DNA from: JANNPJ01 sp035474375
GTDB taxonomy: Bacteria; Actinomycetota; Actinomycetes; Actinomycetales; Kineosporiaceae
NCBI GenBank assembly: GCA_035474375.1
Contig: DATINJ010000213.1
Coordinates: 1 to 29,091 of the forward strand
Length of the DNA: 29,091 nucleotides
Reading direction: 5' to 3'
Both the position numbers and the translations under genes were made by a program. The notes under the pieces were generated by a model, which did not search any database, had not been told where the DNA came from, and saw only the letters and a list, made by a program, of their open reading frames with translations. Shown here one piece after another: positions 22,051-29,091 of the stretch (positions are counted from its first letter, which is position 1; each line of letters starts with the position of its first letter).

Positions 22051-22839
22051 ATGTGCGGACGCTATGCCTCCAGCCGCAGTCCAGGTGACCTCGTCCTGGA
22101 GTTCGAGGTCGATGAGAACGACGTCGAGGACGCCGCCGGTGCTCCGGCCCGGTTCAACGTCGCGCCCACCGACACCGTGCCGGTCGTCCTGGAACGTGTG
22201 CGCCCTCCGGAACCTGACGCCGAGCCCGAGGTGGAACCGGCCGTGGTCCGCCGACTGCGCCCGTTGACCTGGGGATTGGTGCCGTCCTGGAGCAAGCAGC
22301 GGACCGGCGGTGCCCGGATGATCAACGCCCGGGCGGAGAGCCTGCTGGAGAAACCGGCCTACCGGAAGGCGGCCCTGACCCGGCGCTGCCTGATTCCGGC
22401 GGACGGCTGGTACGAGTGGCAGGTCAGCGCCGGCGAGCGCGACGCGAAGGGCAAGCCCCGCAAGCAACCCTTCTTCATGCACCTGGCGGACGGCGCGGGG
22501 CTGGCCTTCGCCGGGATCTACGAGTTCTGGCGGGACCGCAGCCTGGACGCCGACGATCCGCAGGCCTGGCTGGTCACCTTCGCGGTGATCACCACCGCGG
22601 CGGAGCCCGGACTGGCGATGATCCATGACCGGATGCCGCTGGTACTCCCGCCGGACCGGTGGAATCCCTGGCTGGACCCGCAGAACCAGAACCAGGACGA
22701 GATCCGGGGGTTGATCGAGTCGCTGCCGTCCGGCCGGTTCGAGGCTCGGCCGGTGACCACCCGGGTCAACTCCGTGCGCAACGACGGCCCGGAGCTCCTC
22801 GAGGTGGACCGCAGCTACTCGCCCCCGATCGGAGACTGA
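22051..22839 (+). CDS. SRAP domain protein (HMCES/YedK family), abasic-site DNA-protein crosslinker
   Basis: A 262-residue SRAP protein. After Met removal Cys2 (MCGRYAS) becomes the N-terminal nucleophile that bonds to abasic sites in single-stranded DNA and shields them. Other conserved residues are present: Asn36 in RFNVAPTD, the INARAES segment (91-97, Glu96), GWYEW (119-123) and His192 in MIHDRMP. The ATG has no ribosome binding site. TACGCT (22039-22044) just upstream could be a -10 box for a leaderless mRNA. The neighbourhood is conserved next to aroA and sigR in actinobacteria. Confidence 0.95.
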   Translation: MCGRYASSRSPGDLVLEFEVDENDVEDAAGAPARFNVAPTDTVPVVLERVRPPEPDAEPEVEPAVVRRLRPLTWGLVPSWSKQRTGGARMINARAESLLEKPAYRKAALTRRCLIPADGWYEWQVSAGERDAKGKPRKQPFFMHLADGAGLAFAGIYEFWRDRSLDADDPQAWLVTFAVITTAAEPGLAMIHDRMPLVLPPDRWNPWLDPQNQNQDEIRGLIESLPSGRFEARPVTTRVNSVRNDGPELLEVDRSYSPPIGD

Positions 22840-22855
22840 CATCGAACTCGACCGG

Positions 22856-23500
22856 GTGATCGAGGTGCCGACGGAGCTCGGTCCCGCCCGCGCCCACGTC
22901 CGCACCCCGCCTGGGGTCCTGCTCGGTCGGCTGGTGCTGGGGCATGGCGCCGGTGGGGGCATCGGGGCAGCAGATCTGACCGCCGCCCGGACCGCTGCCG
23001 TCGGCGTCGGGTGGCAGGTTGTGCTGGTCGAGCAACCGTGGCGGGTCGCCGGCAAGCGGGTCGCCCCGGCTCCGGCTCGGCTGGACATCGGGTGGCTCGC
23101 CGTCCTGGCCGCGCTGAGCGACCTGGCAGCGGCCGATCGGGTGCAGGTGCCGCTGGTGGTCGGCGGGCGCAGTGCCGGGGCCCGAGTGGCCTGCCGGAGC
23201 GCCGCGCAGGTGGGCGCCACCGGGGTCTGCTGCCTGGCCTTCCCGTTGCATCCACCGGGTCGCCCGGAACGCTCGCGGGCGGCCGAGTTGGCCGCGCCGT
23301 CGACCGCGGGGATCTCGGTGCTGGTGGTGCAGGGGGAGCGGGACCCGTTCGGCGGACCGGCCGAGATCACCGCGCTCGCCCTGCCCGACGTCGAGGTGAT
23401 CGGGGTACCCGGCGACCACAGCTTGGCGAAGACCGCCCCGGCCGCCGCGTCGGTGGCTGCGGCGGTGCTGGGTGGACTGTCCGGATGGCGCCAGGAATGA
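22856..23500 (+). CDS. Alpha/beta hydrolase, KANL3/Tex30-like
   Basis: A 214-residue alpha/beta-hydrolase-fold protein. LVLGHGAGGGI (about 26-36) is the oxyanion region, VVGGRSAGARVAC contains the nucleophile elbow with Ser in GRSAGA, and VLVVQGERDPFG and GDHSL carry the likely Asp and His. The small size and HGAGG motif match the Tex30/KANL3-like group, whose substrates are not known. A GTG start is used, 16 bp after the SRAP stop; the two may be co-transcribed. The last codons overlap the probable SigR-dependent promoter of sigR. Confidence 0.85.
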   Translation: MIEVPTELGPARAHVRTPPGVLLGRLVLGHGAGGGIGAADLTAARTAAVGVGWQVVLVEQPWRVAGKRVAPAPARLDIGWLAVLAALSDLAAADRVQVPLVVGGRSAGARVACRSAAQVGATGVCCLAFPLHPPGRPERSRAAELAAPSTAGISVLVVQGERDPFGGPAEITALALPDVEVIGVPGDHSLAKTAPAAASVAAAVLGGLSGWRQE

Positions 23501-23519
23501 CCCTCCCTCCAGCAGTGTT
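23494..23519 (+). promoter_or_regulatory. Probable SigR-dependent promoter of sigR
   Basis: GGAAT (23494-23498) and GTT (23517-23519) are separated by 18 bases, matching the SigR/SigH consensus (GGAAY, 18-20 bases, GTT). It lies upstream of both possible sigR starts, implying positive autoregulation as known for SigR in Streptomyces and SigH in mycobacteria. Confidence 0.65.
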
Positions 23520-23581
23520 GTGGCAGTCGCGAAGGAACGGCGAGCTCGCCGCTCCGCCCCGCGATCAGGGCCGCGCGAACC

Positions 23582-23600
23582 AGGAAGGAGATCGCCGTTG
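23582..23600 (+). promoter_or_regulatory. Strong ribosome binding site and TTG for a possible long SigR form
   Basis: AGGAAGGAG (23582-23590), 7 bases, then TTG (23598) in frame with sigR. Starting here adds 39 residues (beginning MLLVTTVDDTTRS) to the core protein. In Streptomyces a longer, unstable SigR isoform is made from an upstream start on the stress-induced transcript, and this looks comparable. Confidence 0.5.
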
Positions 23601-23714
23601 CTACTCGTAACGACGGTGGACGACACGACCAGATCGGTCCCACCGGCCGTCGGTCAGTCCGCAGGGCAAGCCTGGGCGAGTAACTCCCCGCCCGTACAGC
23701 TAGGCTCGGTGGTG

Positions 23715-24338
23715 ATGGATGGCCAAGCGGGTCGCGCACCGGCGACTGAGACGACGCAGGAGCGGTCTGCCCGCTTCGAGCGCGATGCCCTGCAATATCT
23801 GGATCAGCTATATTCCGCCGCGCTGCGGATGACGCGTAATCCGGCCGATGCCGAGGACCTTGTGCAGGAGACCTTCACCAAGGCCTTCGCCTCGTTCCAC
23901 CAGTATCAGCCGGGCACCAACTTGAAGGCTTGGCTCTACCGCATTCTGACTAACGCGTACATCAACACGTACCGGAAGAAGCAGCGCGAGCCGCTCCAGG
24001 CGCAGACCGACGAGATCGAAGACTGGCAGATCGCCCGAGCCGGCTCGCACACCTCGGGTGGGTTGCGCTCGGCAGAGGCCGAAGCGCTGGATCGGCTGCC
24101 TGATTCGGACGTCAAGGAAGCGCTCCAGCGCATCCCCGAGGAGTTCCGGATCGCCGTCTATCTGGCCGATGTCGAGGGCTTCGCCTACCGCGAGATCGCG
24201 GATATCATGGGCACGCCGATCGGCACAGTGATGTCCCGACTGCACCGAGGCCGACGTCAGCTGCGGGGCATGCTGGAGGAGTATGCCGCTGAGCGTGGCA
24301 TGGCAGCGGCATCACGGCCTGAGGATGGTGCGGCGTGA
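23715..24338 (+). CDS. sigR: ECF sigma factor SigR/SigH (thiol-oxidative stress)
   Basis: A 207-residue group 4 sigma factor close to mycobacterial SigH. Region 2 reads FERDALQYLDQLYSAALRMTRNPADAEDLVQETFTKAFASF and NLKAWLYRILTNAYINTYRKKQREP. Region 4 is LQRIPEEFRIAVYLADVEGFAYREIADIMGTPIGTVMSRLHRGRRQLR. It directs transcription of thioredoxin, mycothiol and protein quality-control genes under disulfide stress and is held inactive by the zinc protein RsrA. ATG 23715 gives the core length; GTG 23712 or the TTG at 23598 are alternatives. TAGGCT (23701-23706) close upstream could be a constitutive -10 for the short form. The stop overlaps the rsrA start (GTGA). Confidence 0.95.
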   Translation: MDGQAGRAPATETTQERSARFERDALQYLDQLYSAALRMTRNPADAEDLVQETFTKAFASFHQYQPGTNLKAWLYRILTNAYINTYRKKQREPLQAQTDEIEDWQIARAGSHTSGGLRSAEAEALDRLPDSDVKEALQRIPEEFRIAVYLADVEGFAYREIADIMGTPIGTVMSRLHRGRRQLRGMLEEYAAERGMAAASRPEDGAA

Positions 24339-24589
24339 GTTGTGACGACGCGGACTGCGCGCAAGCCCTGGCCCGGGTGTACGAATACCTGGACGGCGAG
24401 CTCAGTCCTTCCGACCTGGATCGGATTCGCGACCACATCGACGAATGCGGGCCGTGTCTGCAGCAGTACGACCTGGACATCGCGTTGAAGGCGCTGGTTC
24501 GGCGCAGCTGTCAGGAATCTGCCCCGGCCGACCTTCGGGAACGGATCATGGTGAAGATCACCGAGATCCGGATCGATATCGGCGGCTGA
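24335..24589 (+). CDS. rsrA: Zinc-binding redox anti-sigma factor RsrA
   Basis: An 84-residue ZAS-type anti-sigma factor. The zinc ligands are Cys8, His34, Cys38 and Cys41 (HIDECGPC), with the same spacing as RsrA of Streptomyces (Cys11, His37, Cys41, Cys44). Cys3 and Cys59 are additional. Under disulfide stress the cysteines oxidise, zinc is lost and SigR is released. The GTG start overlaps the sigR stop by 4 bases, coupling synthesis of the pair. Confidence 0.95.
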   Translation: MSCDDADCAQALARVYEYLDGELSPSDLDRIRDHIDECGPCLQQYDLDIALKALVRRSCQESAPADLRERIMVKITEIRIDIGG

Positions 24590-24592
24590 GGC

Positions 24593-24642
24593 CAAAACGA
24601 AACCGTTGCTCCCGCTAGCTAGCGGGAGCAACGGCGTTTTGG
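24593..24642. terminator. Bidirectional terminator between rsrA and bL37
   Basis: A perfect 32-base palindrome (24603-24634, each arm 16 bases starting CCGTTGCTCCCGC) is flanked by CCAAAACG on the left and CGTTTTGG on the right. Either strand therefore yields a long hairpin with a T-run, fitting termination of the two converging transcripts. Confidence 0.85.
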
Positions 24643-24686
24643 TCGAGCTCCGGGCCGATCAGGCCCGGCAGATCAAGTTCGGCAGA

Positions 24687-24761
24687 TCAGGCGTTGGGCC
24701 GGTTGCCGTGGTTGGCCGAGCTGCCCTTACGGGACCGGCGCTTGCGTCCGCGCTTGCTCAT
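24687..24761 (-). CDS. Large-subunit ribosomal protein bL37 (24 residues)
   Basis: A 24-codon gene encoding MSKRGRKRRSRKG...ANHGNRPNA. It is highly basic, and the ANHG-RPNA ending and KRGRK start match the small actinobacterial ribosomal protein bL37 seen in mycobacterial ribosome structures. AAGGAG lies 6 bases before the ATG, a strong and well-placed ribosome binding site. It is convergent with rsrA and ends at the shared terminator. Its small size means most gene finders would miss it. Confidence 0.85.
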   Translation of the reverse strand: MSKRGRKRRSRKGSSANHGNRPNA

Positions 24762-24919
24762 GGTGTTCTCCTTCGTCTTCGACTGCTCCCATCCTGGCAC
24801 GTCGCGCTGGCTCTCCTGGACAGCAGGCACTCCCGAGCGGCCGGTCAGATCCAATCGACACTCAGGGTAAGCATTCAGTGGCTTTGGGTAAGGGAAGCTC
24901 TAGAGTGCCGTAGGTGTTG

Positions 24920-26272
24920 ATGATCTCGCTCGTGCAGTCACGCCGTGGGGCCGTCCTTGGGGTCGCGGTCATCACTGCCGCGATTCTGGCCGCGACCGGT
25001 CCGGCGAGCGCCGAGCGTGCCGCGGTCGGCGCCCTCGACCCGACTTTCGGCAACAACGGAACGGTCACGCTGGCCGGCGGCGAGTCGATCGCCAGCGGTC
25101 CCAGGGGCAGCATCTGGGTGCTCGGCTCCGTCGTCTACACCGATGGGGTGAGCCGGTATCTGAACCGGCTGACCGCTGCAGGCAAGCCCGACGCCACCTT
25201 CACCGGGACGTTGCAGGGTTCGAGCTCCGCTGACCTCACCACCGGGCCGATCATCACCAGCCCGACCGGGGGCGCCTCGTTCGCCGTCAATCTCTGCTGT
25301 CGCAAGAAGCTGCCACCGATCAGCCAGGTTGCCGTGCGCAGCGTCTCCAGGGTGGGTAAACGGCTGGCCGGTGCGGCCGGGGCCACCGACTGGCCGCTGG
25401 CCGATCTGGTGACCGCCGCGCCGACCGATGCGGACTACGTGCTGGGCGGCGTCGTTCGGCTCTCCGATGGTTCCCTGCGGGCGTGCGTGAGTGTCTATCC
25501 GGGGGGCGAGCGCGACCCGTTCGCCGCGCTGGTCGGCATCCGTGCCGATGGCGCCGCCGACGACCGGGTCGGCAGTGCCGACACCACGATGCCGGCCGTC
25601 GGTTGGACCAAGGTGGCCGGCCTGGACGACTGCGGGTTCGCCAGCGCCGGGCTGCAGCAACTCTTCGTCGACGCGGCCGATCGGCTGTACGTCGTCGGTA
25701 ACGCCAGCGGGCTCACCTCGGGCGCCACCCGGGTGGTGCGGACCACGGCAGCCGGCGTCCCCGATCCCGGGTACGGCGTCGCCGGGAAAGCCACGATCAA
25801 GTCCGCCCACCGCAGTTACAGCCCGCTGACCGGCCTGGTCACCGCCGACGGCCGGCTGTATCTGGGGCTCAGCTCGCGGGGCACGGCGAGCACGGCGAAA
25901 GCCGTGGCGACCGTGGTGAAACTCACCACCACCGGGATTCGAGACACCGGATTCGGAACCAACGGAGTGTGCCGGTTCTTTCCCGCCGGGGGCTCGTCCG
26001 AGCTGGACTCGGTCGGCTTCCTGCCGGGCGGTCGCCTCGTCCTGGGCCTGGTCTACGCCTCCGGCGGCACCCGGAGCGGAAAGCTGACCGCGGTCTCGGC
26101 GACCGATGGAACCCCCGCCACCAACTTCGGCGTCCGTGGCACCGTCGCATCCGGCACCCTGACCTGGGGCACGCTCGTGCGGAACGGCTACCTGCTGACG
26201 ATCGGCAACATCCTGCCGAGCGACCCCGAGGCCTACCTCGGGGCTACCGTGCTGCAGCGCCGTCGGCTCTAA
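24920..26272 (+). CDS. Secreted delta-60-repeat (beta-propeller-like) protein
   Basis: A 450-residue exported protein. The signal peptide has a twin Arg (QSRRG), a hydrophobic core (AVLGVAVITAAILAAT) and a likely cleavage after ASA (about residue 31). The mature part has recurring blocks of the delta-60 type: LDPTFGNNGTVTL, PDPGYGVAGKATI, RDTGFGTNGVCRF and ATNFGVRGTVAS. Such blocks usually form a beta-propeller. CCRKK and several other Cys may form disulfides. Function unknown. GTG 24914 and TTG 24917 are alternative starts. It is followed 48 bp later by a PilT gene. Confidence 0.8.
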   Translation: MISLVQSRRGAVLGVAVITAAILAATGPASAERAAVGALDPTFGNNGTVTLAGGESIASGPRGSIWVLGSVVYTDGVSRYLNRLTAAGKPDATFTGTLQGSSSADLTTGPIITSPTGGASFAVNLCCRKKLPPISQVAVRSVSRVGKRLAGAAGATDWPLADLVTAAPTDADYVLGGVVRLSDGSLRACVSVYPGGERDPFAALVGIRADGAADDRVGSADTTMPAVGWTKVAGLDDCGFASAGLQQLFVDAADRLYVVGNASGLTSGATRVVRTTAAGVPDPGYGVAGKATIKSAHRSYSPLTGLVTADGRLYLGLSSRGTASTAKAVATVVKLTTTGIRDTGFGTNGVCRFFPAGGSSELDSVGFLPGGRLVLGLVYASGGTRSGKLTAVSATDGTPATNFGVRGTVASGTLTWGTLVRNGYLLTIGNILPSDPEAYLGATVLQRRRL

Positions 26273-26320
26273 GAGCCGGACGCTCTAAAGCCGGGCGCCC
26301 GGGCCGCCGAAGCTCAGCGG

Positions 26321-27421
26321 GTGAGTCAACCTTCTGGGCCGGCCCCGGTGTCGGTCGTGCCGTTCCTCAAGGCACTCAGTGAGCTTTTCGGGTCCGATCT
26401 GCACTGCAAGGTCGGTTCTCCACCGCGGATCAGGATCGACGGCAGTCTGCGCCGTCTCGACGTCCCCGACCTGACGGCCGAGGACACCGAGGCGATGGTG
26501 GCAGAGGTGTTGCGGGCGGATCTGCACGCTCAGTTCGCCCGGACGAACGAGGCCGACTTCGCGTACTCGATTCCCGGTGTCGGCCGGTACCGGGTGAACA
26601 CCTTCCGCCAGCGTGGTTCGGCCGGCTTGGTGTTCCGCCGGGTCAACGCCGGGGCGATCGGATTGTCCGACCTCGGCCTGCCGGACGTGATCGGCCGGCT
26701 CGCCATGGAGCCGCGCGGCTTGGTGCTGGTCACCGGCCCGACTGGTTCGGGCAAGACGACCACCCTGGCCGCCATGATCGACAAGATCAACTCCGAGCGC
26801 GAAGTGCACATCGTCACCGTGGAAGATCCGATCGAGGTTCTCCATGAGGACAAGCTGGCGATGGTCAACCAGCGCGAGGTCCGGGTCGACACCGAGAACT
26901 TCTCGATCGCGTTGCGGGCAGCAATGCGGCAGGACCCGGACGTGATCCTGATCGGTGAGATGCGCGATCAGGAGACCGTCCAGGCGGCTCTCACCGCCGC
27001 CGAGACCGGACACTTCGTGATGTCGACGCTGCACACCCAGGACGCCCAGGAGACCGTGGCCCGGATCATCGACTTCTTCCCGCCGCACGAGCAGAAGCAG
27101 GTCAGGCTCGCGCTGGCCGGATCGCTGCGCGGGATCATCTGCCAGCGACTGGTCCCACGGGCCGACGGCCTCGGCCGCTGTCTCGCGGTGGAGGTCTGTG
27201 TCAACACCGGCCGGGTGGCGGAGGCGATCTCCGATCCGGACAAGACCGCCACGCTCACCGATCTGATCAAGGAAGGTGGCTTCTACGGCATGCAGACGTT
27301 CGACAGTCACCTCGTCCTGTTGATCCGGGACGGCGTGGTGAGCCTGGACGACGCGATGGCGGTCGCCAGCAACCCGCACGACCTCACGGTGGAGCTGCGC
27401 CGGCTCGGCCTGGTTGCGTGA
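26321..27421 (+). CDS. PilT-type twitching/retraction ATPase (no pilus genes nearby)
   Basis: A 366-residue hexameric secretion-type ATPase of the PilT group. The N-terminal PAS-like half has SDLHCKVGSPPRIRIDG (25-41). The ATPase half has Walker A GPTGSGKTT (139-147), the Asp box VEDPIEVLHEDK, Walker B VILIGEMRD (208-216) and the His box GHFVMSTLHTQDA. The C-terminal AGSLRGIICQRLVPRADG corresponds to the AIRNLIRE-like arm of the family. PilT retracts type IV pili. No pilin, PilB, PilC or PilM gene adjoins it. The GTG start is used because it opens the typical N-terminus. Confidence 0.9.
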   Translation: MSQPSGPAPVSVVPFLKALSELFGSDLHCKVGSPPRIRIDGSLRRLDVPDLTAEDTEAMVAEVLRADLHAQFARTNEADFAYSIPGVGRYRVNTFRQRGSAGLVFRRVNAGAIGLSDLGLPDVIGRLAMEPRGLVLVTGPTGSGKTTTLAAMIDKINSEREVHIVTVEDPIEVLHEDKLAMVNQREVRVDTENFSIALRAAMRQDPDVILIGEMRDQETVQAALTAAETGHFVMSTLHTQDAQETVARIIDFFPPHEQKQVRLALAGSLRGIICQRLVPRADGLGRCLAVEVCVNTGRVAEAISDPDKTATLTDLIKEGGFYGMQTFDSHLVLLIRDGVVSLDDAMAVASNPHDLTVELRRLGLVA

Positions 27422-27438
27422 CCCGGTAGTTTCCGGGC

Positions 27439-27804
27439 ATGACGACGCTGGAGTTCCAGGTGAGGGACGCGGACACCGCCCGAGCGCTCGGCAGCGGGGA
27501 CATCGACGTCCTGGCCACGCCGAGGCTGCTGGCCTGGTGTGAAGCCGCGACCGTGGCCGCCCTGGCCGAGCAACTGACGCCGGAACGCACCAGCGTGGGG
27601 TCCAGAGTCCAGCTCGACCATCTGGCCGCCACGCCGGTCGGTGGGACTGTCACAGTGACTGCTGAGTTGGAGCATCAGGACGGCCGGTTGGTGCGGTTCT
27701 CGGTCAGCGCCGTCGATCGGGCCGGGCGGCTGATCGGCGCCGGCGAGGTGACCCGGGTGATCGTGGATCGGCAGCGGTTCGCGGCGCGGATGCCACCACC
27801 GTGA
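27439..27804 (+). CDS. FlK-like hotdog thioesterase
   Basis: A 121-residue single hotdog-fold protein. Thr27, Glu35 and His61 have exactly the spacing (8 and 34) of the Thr42, Glu50, His76 triad of fluoroacetyl-CoA thioesterase FlK: VLATPRLLAWCEAA and VQLDHLAATPVG. TVTVTAELEHQDGRLVRFSVSAVD and the C-terminal IGAGEVTRVIVDRQRF are also family features. The real acyl-CoA substrate is unknown; most FlK-like proteins do not act on fluoroacetate. It starts 17 bp after the PilT stop. Confidence 0.85.
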   Translation: MTTLEFQVRDADTARALGSGDIDVLATPRLLAWCEAATVAALAEQLTPERTSVGSRVQLDHLAATPVGGTVTVTAELEHQDGRLVRFSVSAVDRAGRLIGAGEVTRVIVDRQRFAARMPPP

Positions 27805-27864
27805 GCTCTGGCAGAAAACTCACTTAGCATCGACTTTCCGCCAGCCTTGCGGCAGACTGCCGGG

Positions 27865-28842
27865 ATGGACGATGACCGGCTCCGCCTGAATTCCGTGGTC
27901 GTGATCGTGGATCACCAATTCGCGGCCTTCGAGTTCGCCATCGGGTGCGAGGTGTTCGGCGTCGACCGGACCGCCGAGGGCCTGCCCAAGTTCGACTTCG
28001 CGATCTGCTCGGTTCGGCCGGGGCCGGTCCGTAGCTTGTTCGGTTTCGACCTGATCACCGAGCATGGCCTGGGCCGCGCCGAGGCGGCGGACCTGGTGCT
28101 GGTGGTGCCCTGCGGTGACGATTACCATCCATCGGCCGAGCTGACCGACGCCCTGCATCGAGCGGTAGACCGCGGCGCCCTGGTCGCCTCGCTCTGCACC
28201 GGCGCCTTCACCCTGGCCCGGGCCGGCCTGCTCGAGGGTCGCAGCGCGGCCACCCACTGGTTCCATGAGGACCGATTCCGGACCGCGTTCCCGGATATCG
28301 GCCTGGTCCCGGACGTGCTCTACGTCGAGGACGGGCCGGTGATCACCAGCGCCGGCACCTCGGCCGGAATCGACATGTGCCTGAACCTGGTCCGGCGCGC
28401 GCACGGCGCCGAGGCCGCCAACGGGATCGCCCGACGCATGGTGGTGCCACCGCAGCGAGACGGCGGCCAGGCGCAGTACGTCCAGACCCCGGTCCGCAAC
28501 TGCTCGGCGCAGACCCTGGCGCCGGTGCTGGCCTGGGCCGGCGGGCACCTCGCCGAGGACCTGTCGATCACCCGGCTCGCCGCCCGCGCCGCGATGTCGG
28601 AGCGGACGTTCGCCCGGCGGTTCCGGGACGAGACCGGAACCACCCCGCATCAATGGGTGCAGTTGCAGCGGGTGGCGCTGGCCGAGCGGTTGCTGGAGGG
28701 CGGTGACCTCGGGATCGAGGAGGTCGCCCGGCGGTCCGGGTTCGGCTCCGCGGCGATGCTGCGCCACCACTTCGGCCGGCGCCGGCGAACAACGCCGGTC
28801 GCCTACCGCCGCACCTTTGGTAGCCCGAGCCCGTACTCGTGA
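27865..28842 (+). CDS. AraC-family regulator with N-terminal DJ-1/PfpI-like domain (GlxA/FtrA type)
   Basis: A 325-residue regulator. The N-terminal amidotransferase-like domain (about 10-190) contains VVVIVDHQFAAFEFAIGCEVFGVDR, the nucleophile-elbow segment SLCTGAFTLARAGLLEGRSAATHW with its Cys, and VITSAGTSAGIDMCLNLVRR. The C-terminal AraC domain carries both helix-turn-helix motifs: ITRLAARAAMSERTFARRFRDETGTTPHQWV and IEEVARRSGFGSAAMLRHHFGRRRRTTPVAYRR. ATG 27865 gives the usual short N-terminus; TTG 27847 is an alternative. The ligand and targets are unknown. Confidence 0.92.
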   Translation: MDDDRLRLNSVVVIVDHQFAAFEFAIGCEVFGVDRTAEGLPKFDFAICSVRPGPVRSLFGFDLITEHGLGRAEAADLVLVVPCGDDYHPSAELTDALHRAVDRGALVASLCTGAFTLARAGLLEGRSAATHWFHEDRFRTAFPDIGLVPDVLYVEDGPVITSAGTSAGIDMCLNLVRRAHGAEAANGIARRMVVPPQRDGGQAQYVQTPVRNCSAQTLAPVLAWAGGHLAEDLSITRLAARAAMSERTFARRFRDETGTTPHQWVQLQRVALAERLLEGGDLGIEEVARRSGFGSAAMLRHHFGRRRRTTPVAYRRTFGSPSPYS

Positions 28843-28867
28843 TCGGCCGAAAATAGCCCAACCCTGC

Positions 28868-29091
28868 CCCGCGATCATGCACGGTTGCCCGTCCGTAGCC
28901 CGTGATCATCAATGCCGGTGAGTTAAGCCATCACGGCACCCGTGACCAAACGCCGTGATCATGCACGCTTGCTCTTCAGGCGAGGGCACGCCGGCGCTGA
29001 CGCGCCTCCCAAGTGCATGATCGCGGGTCGAAAGGGGAAAGATCGCGACAGCAGACGACCGTCACACCAGTCACTCCAGCGCTTAACTCAC
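28868..29091. repeat. Intergenic repeat tract with GATCATGCAC motifs and two inverted-repeat pairs
   Basis: CCCGCGATCATGCAC (28868-28882) recurs inverted as GTGCATGATCGCGGG (29013-29027), a perfect 15-bp match. Related direct copies are CCCGTGATCAT (28899-28909) and CCGTGATCATGCACG (28953-28967). A second inverted pair is GTGAGTTAAGC (28919-28929) with GCTTAACTCAC at the window edge (29081-29091). No gene is seen in these last 249 bp. It may be a dispersed intergenic repeat family or a small mobile element. Confidence 0.55.

Noticed and set aside
21985..23739. 584-codon minus-strand frame
   Set aside because: It is antisense to the SRAP and hydrolase genes, both of which have clear active-site motifs.
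28868..29027. CRISPR array
   Set aside because: The repeats are irregularly spaced, occur in both orientations and vary in sequence, with no uniform spacers and no cas genes.

Overview
This is a high-GC stretch of chromosome from an actinobacterium. The best lineage marker is the block from rsgA to the SigR/RsrA pair (rsgA, aroA, a DoxX-like gene, an SRAP gene, sigR-rsrA), which matches the mycobacterial sigH and streptomycete sigR neighbourhoods. GAF-ANTAR regulators, an actinobacterial HisN-type phosphatase and a 24-residue bL37-like gene agree with this. The order or genus cannot be fixed from the window.

Layout. 1-800: start of an MFS drug exporter, divergent from a MarR regulator, with three copies of a 15-bp operator-like repeat between them. 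806-4043: an SDR/epimerase, a cold-shock protein with a strong terminator, and two GAF-ANTAR regulators in tandem. 4114-5771: a Lys/Ala-rich protein, a 446-bp spacer holding hairpins and a possible 35-codon leader, and a VanX-like M15 protein that has lost two expected metal ligands. 5855-8462: tRNA-His, hisS and hisG packed as one unit. The tRNA lacks the usual G-1:C73 pair, and both proteins look unlike normal actinobacterial versions. 8646-9101: a Bcp-type peroxiredoxin. 9106-13183: hen1 and pnkp, a bacterial RNA repair and 2'-O-methylation operon on the minus strand. 13447-15218: a small Cys protein, a TetR regulator and an Rrf2 regulator, with a 101-bp element bearing perfect 20-bp inverted repeats between the last two. 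15274-16505: a TerC-family transporter with a structured leader that can hide its ribosome binding site. 16629-18151: a membrane protein and hisN, overlapping tail to tail by 223 bp. 18302-21926: a DUF2231 protein, then rsgA, aroA and a DoxX-like gene on the minus strand. 22051-24761: SRAP, an alpha/beta hydrolase, sigR-rsrA and bL37. 24920-28842: a secreted delta-60-repeat protein, an orphan PilT ATPase, a FlK-like thioesterase and a DJ-1/AraC regulator. 28843-29091: an intergenic tract of GATCATGCAC-type repeats.

Together the genes are mostly housekeeping and stress functions: thiol-oxidative stress (SigR/RsrA, peroxiredoxin), RNA damage repair (Pnkp/Hen1), abasic-site protection (SRAP), metal homeostasis (TerC) and translation (tRNA-His/HisRS, bL37, RsgA). 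The points most worth following up are the atypical tRNA-His/HisRS/HisG cassette, the switchable leader of terC, the two possible starts of sigR, the degenerate VanX-like protein and the 101-bp inverted-repeat element.
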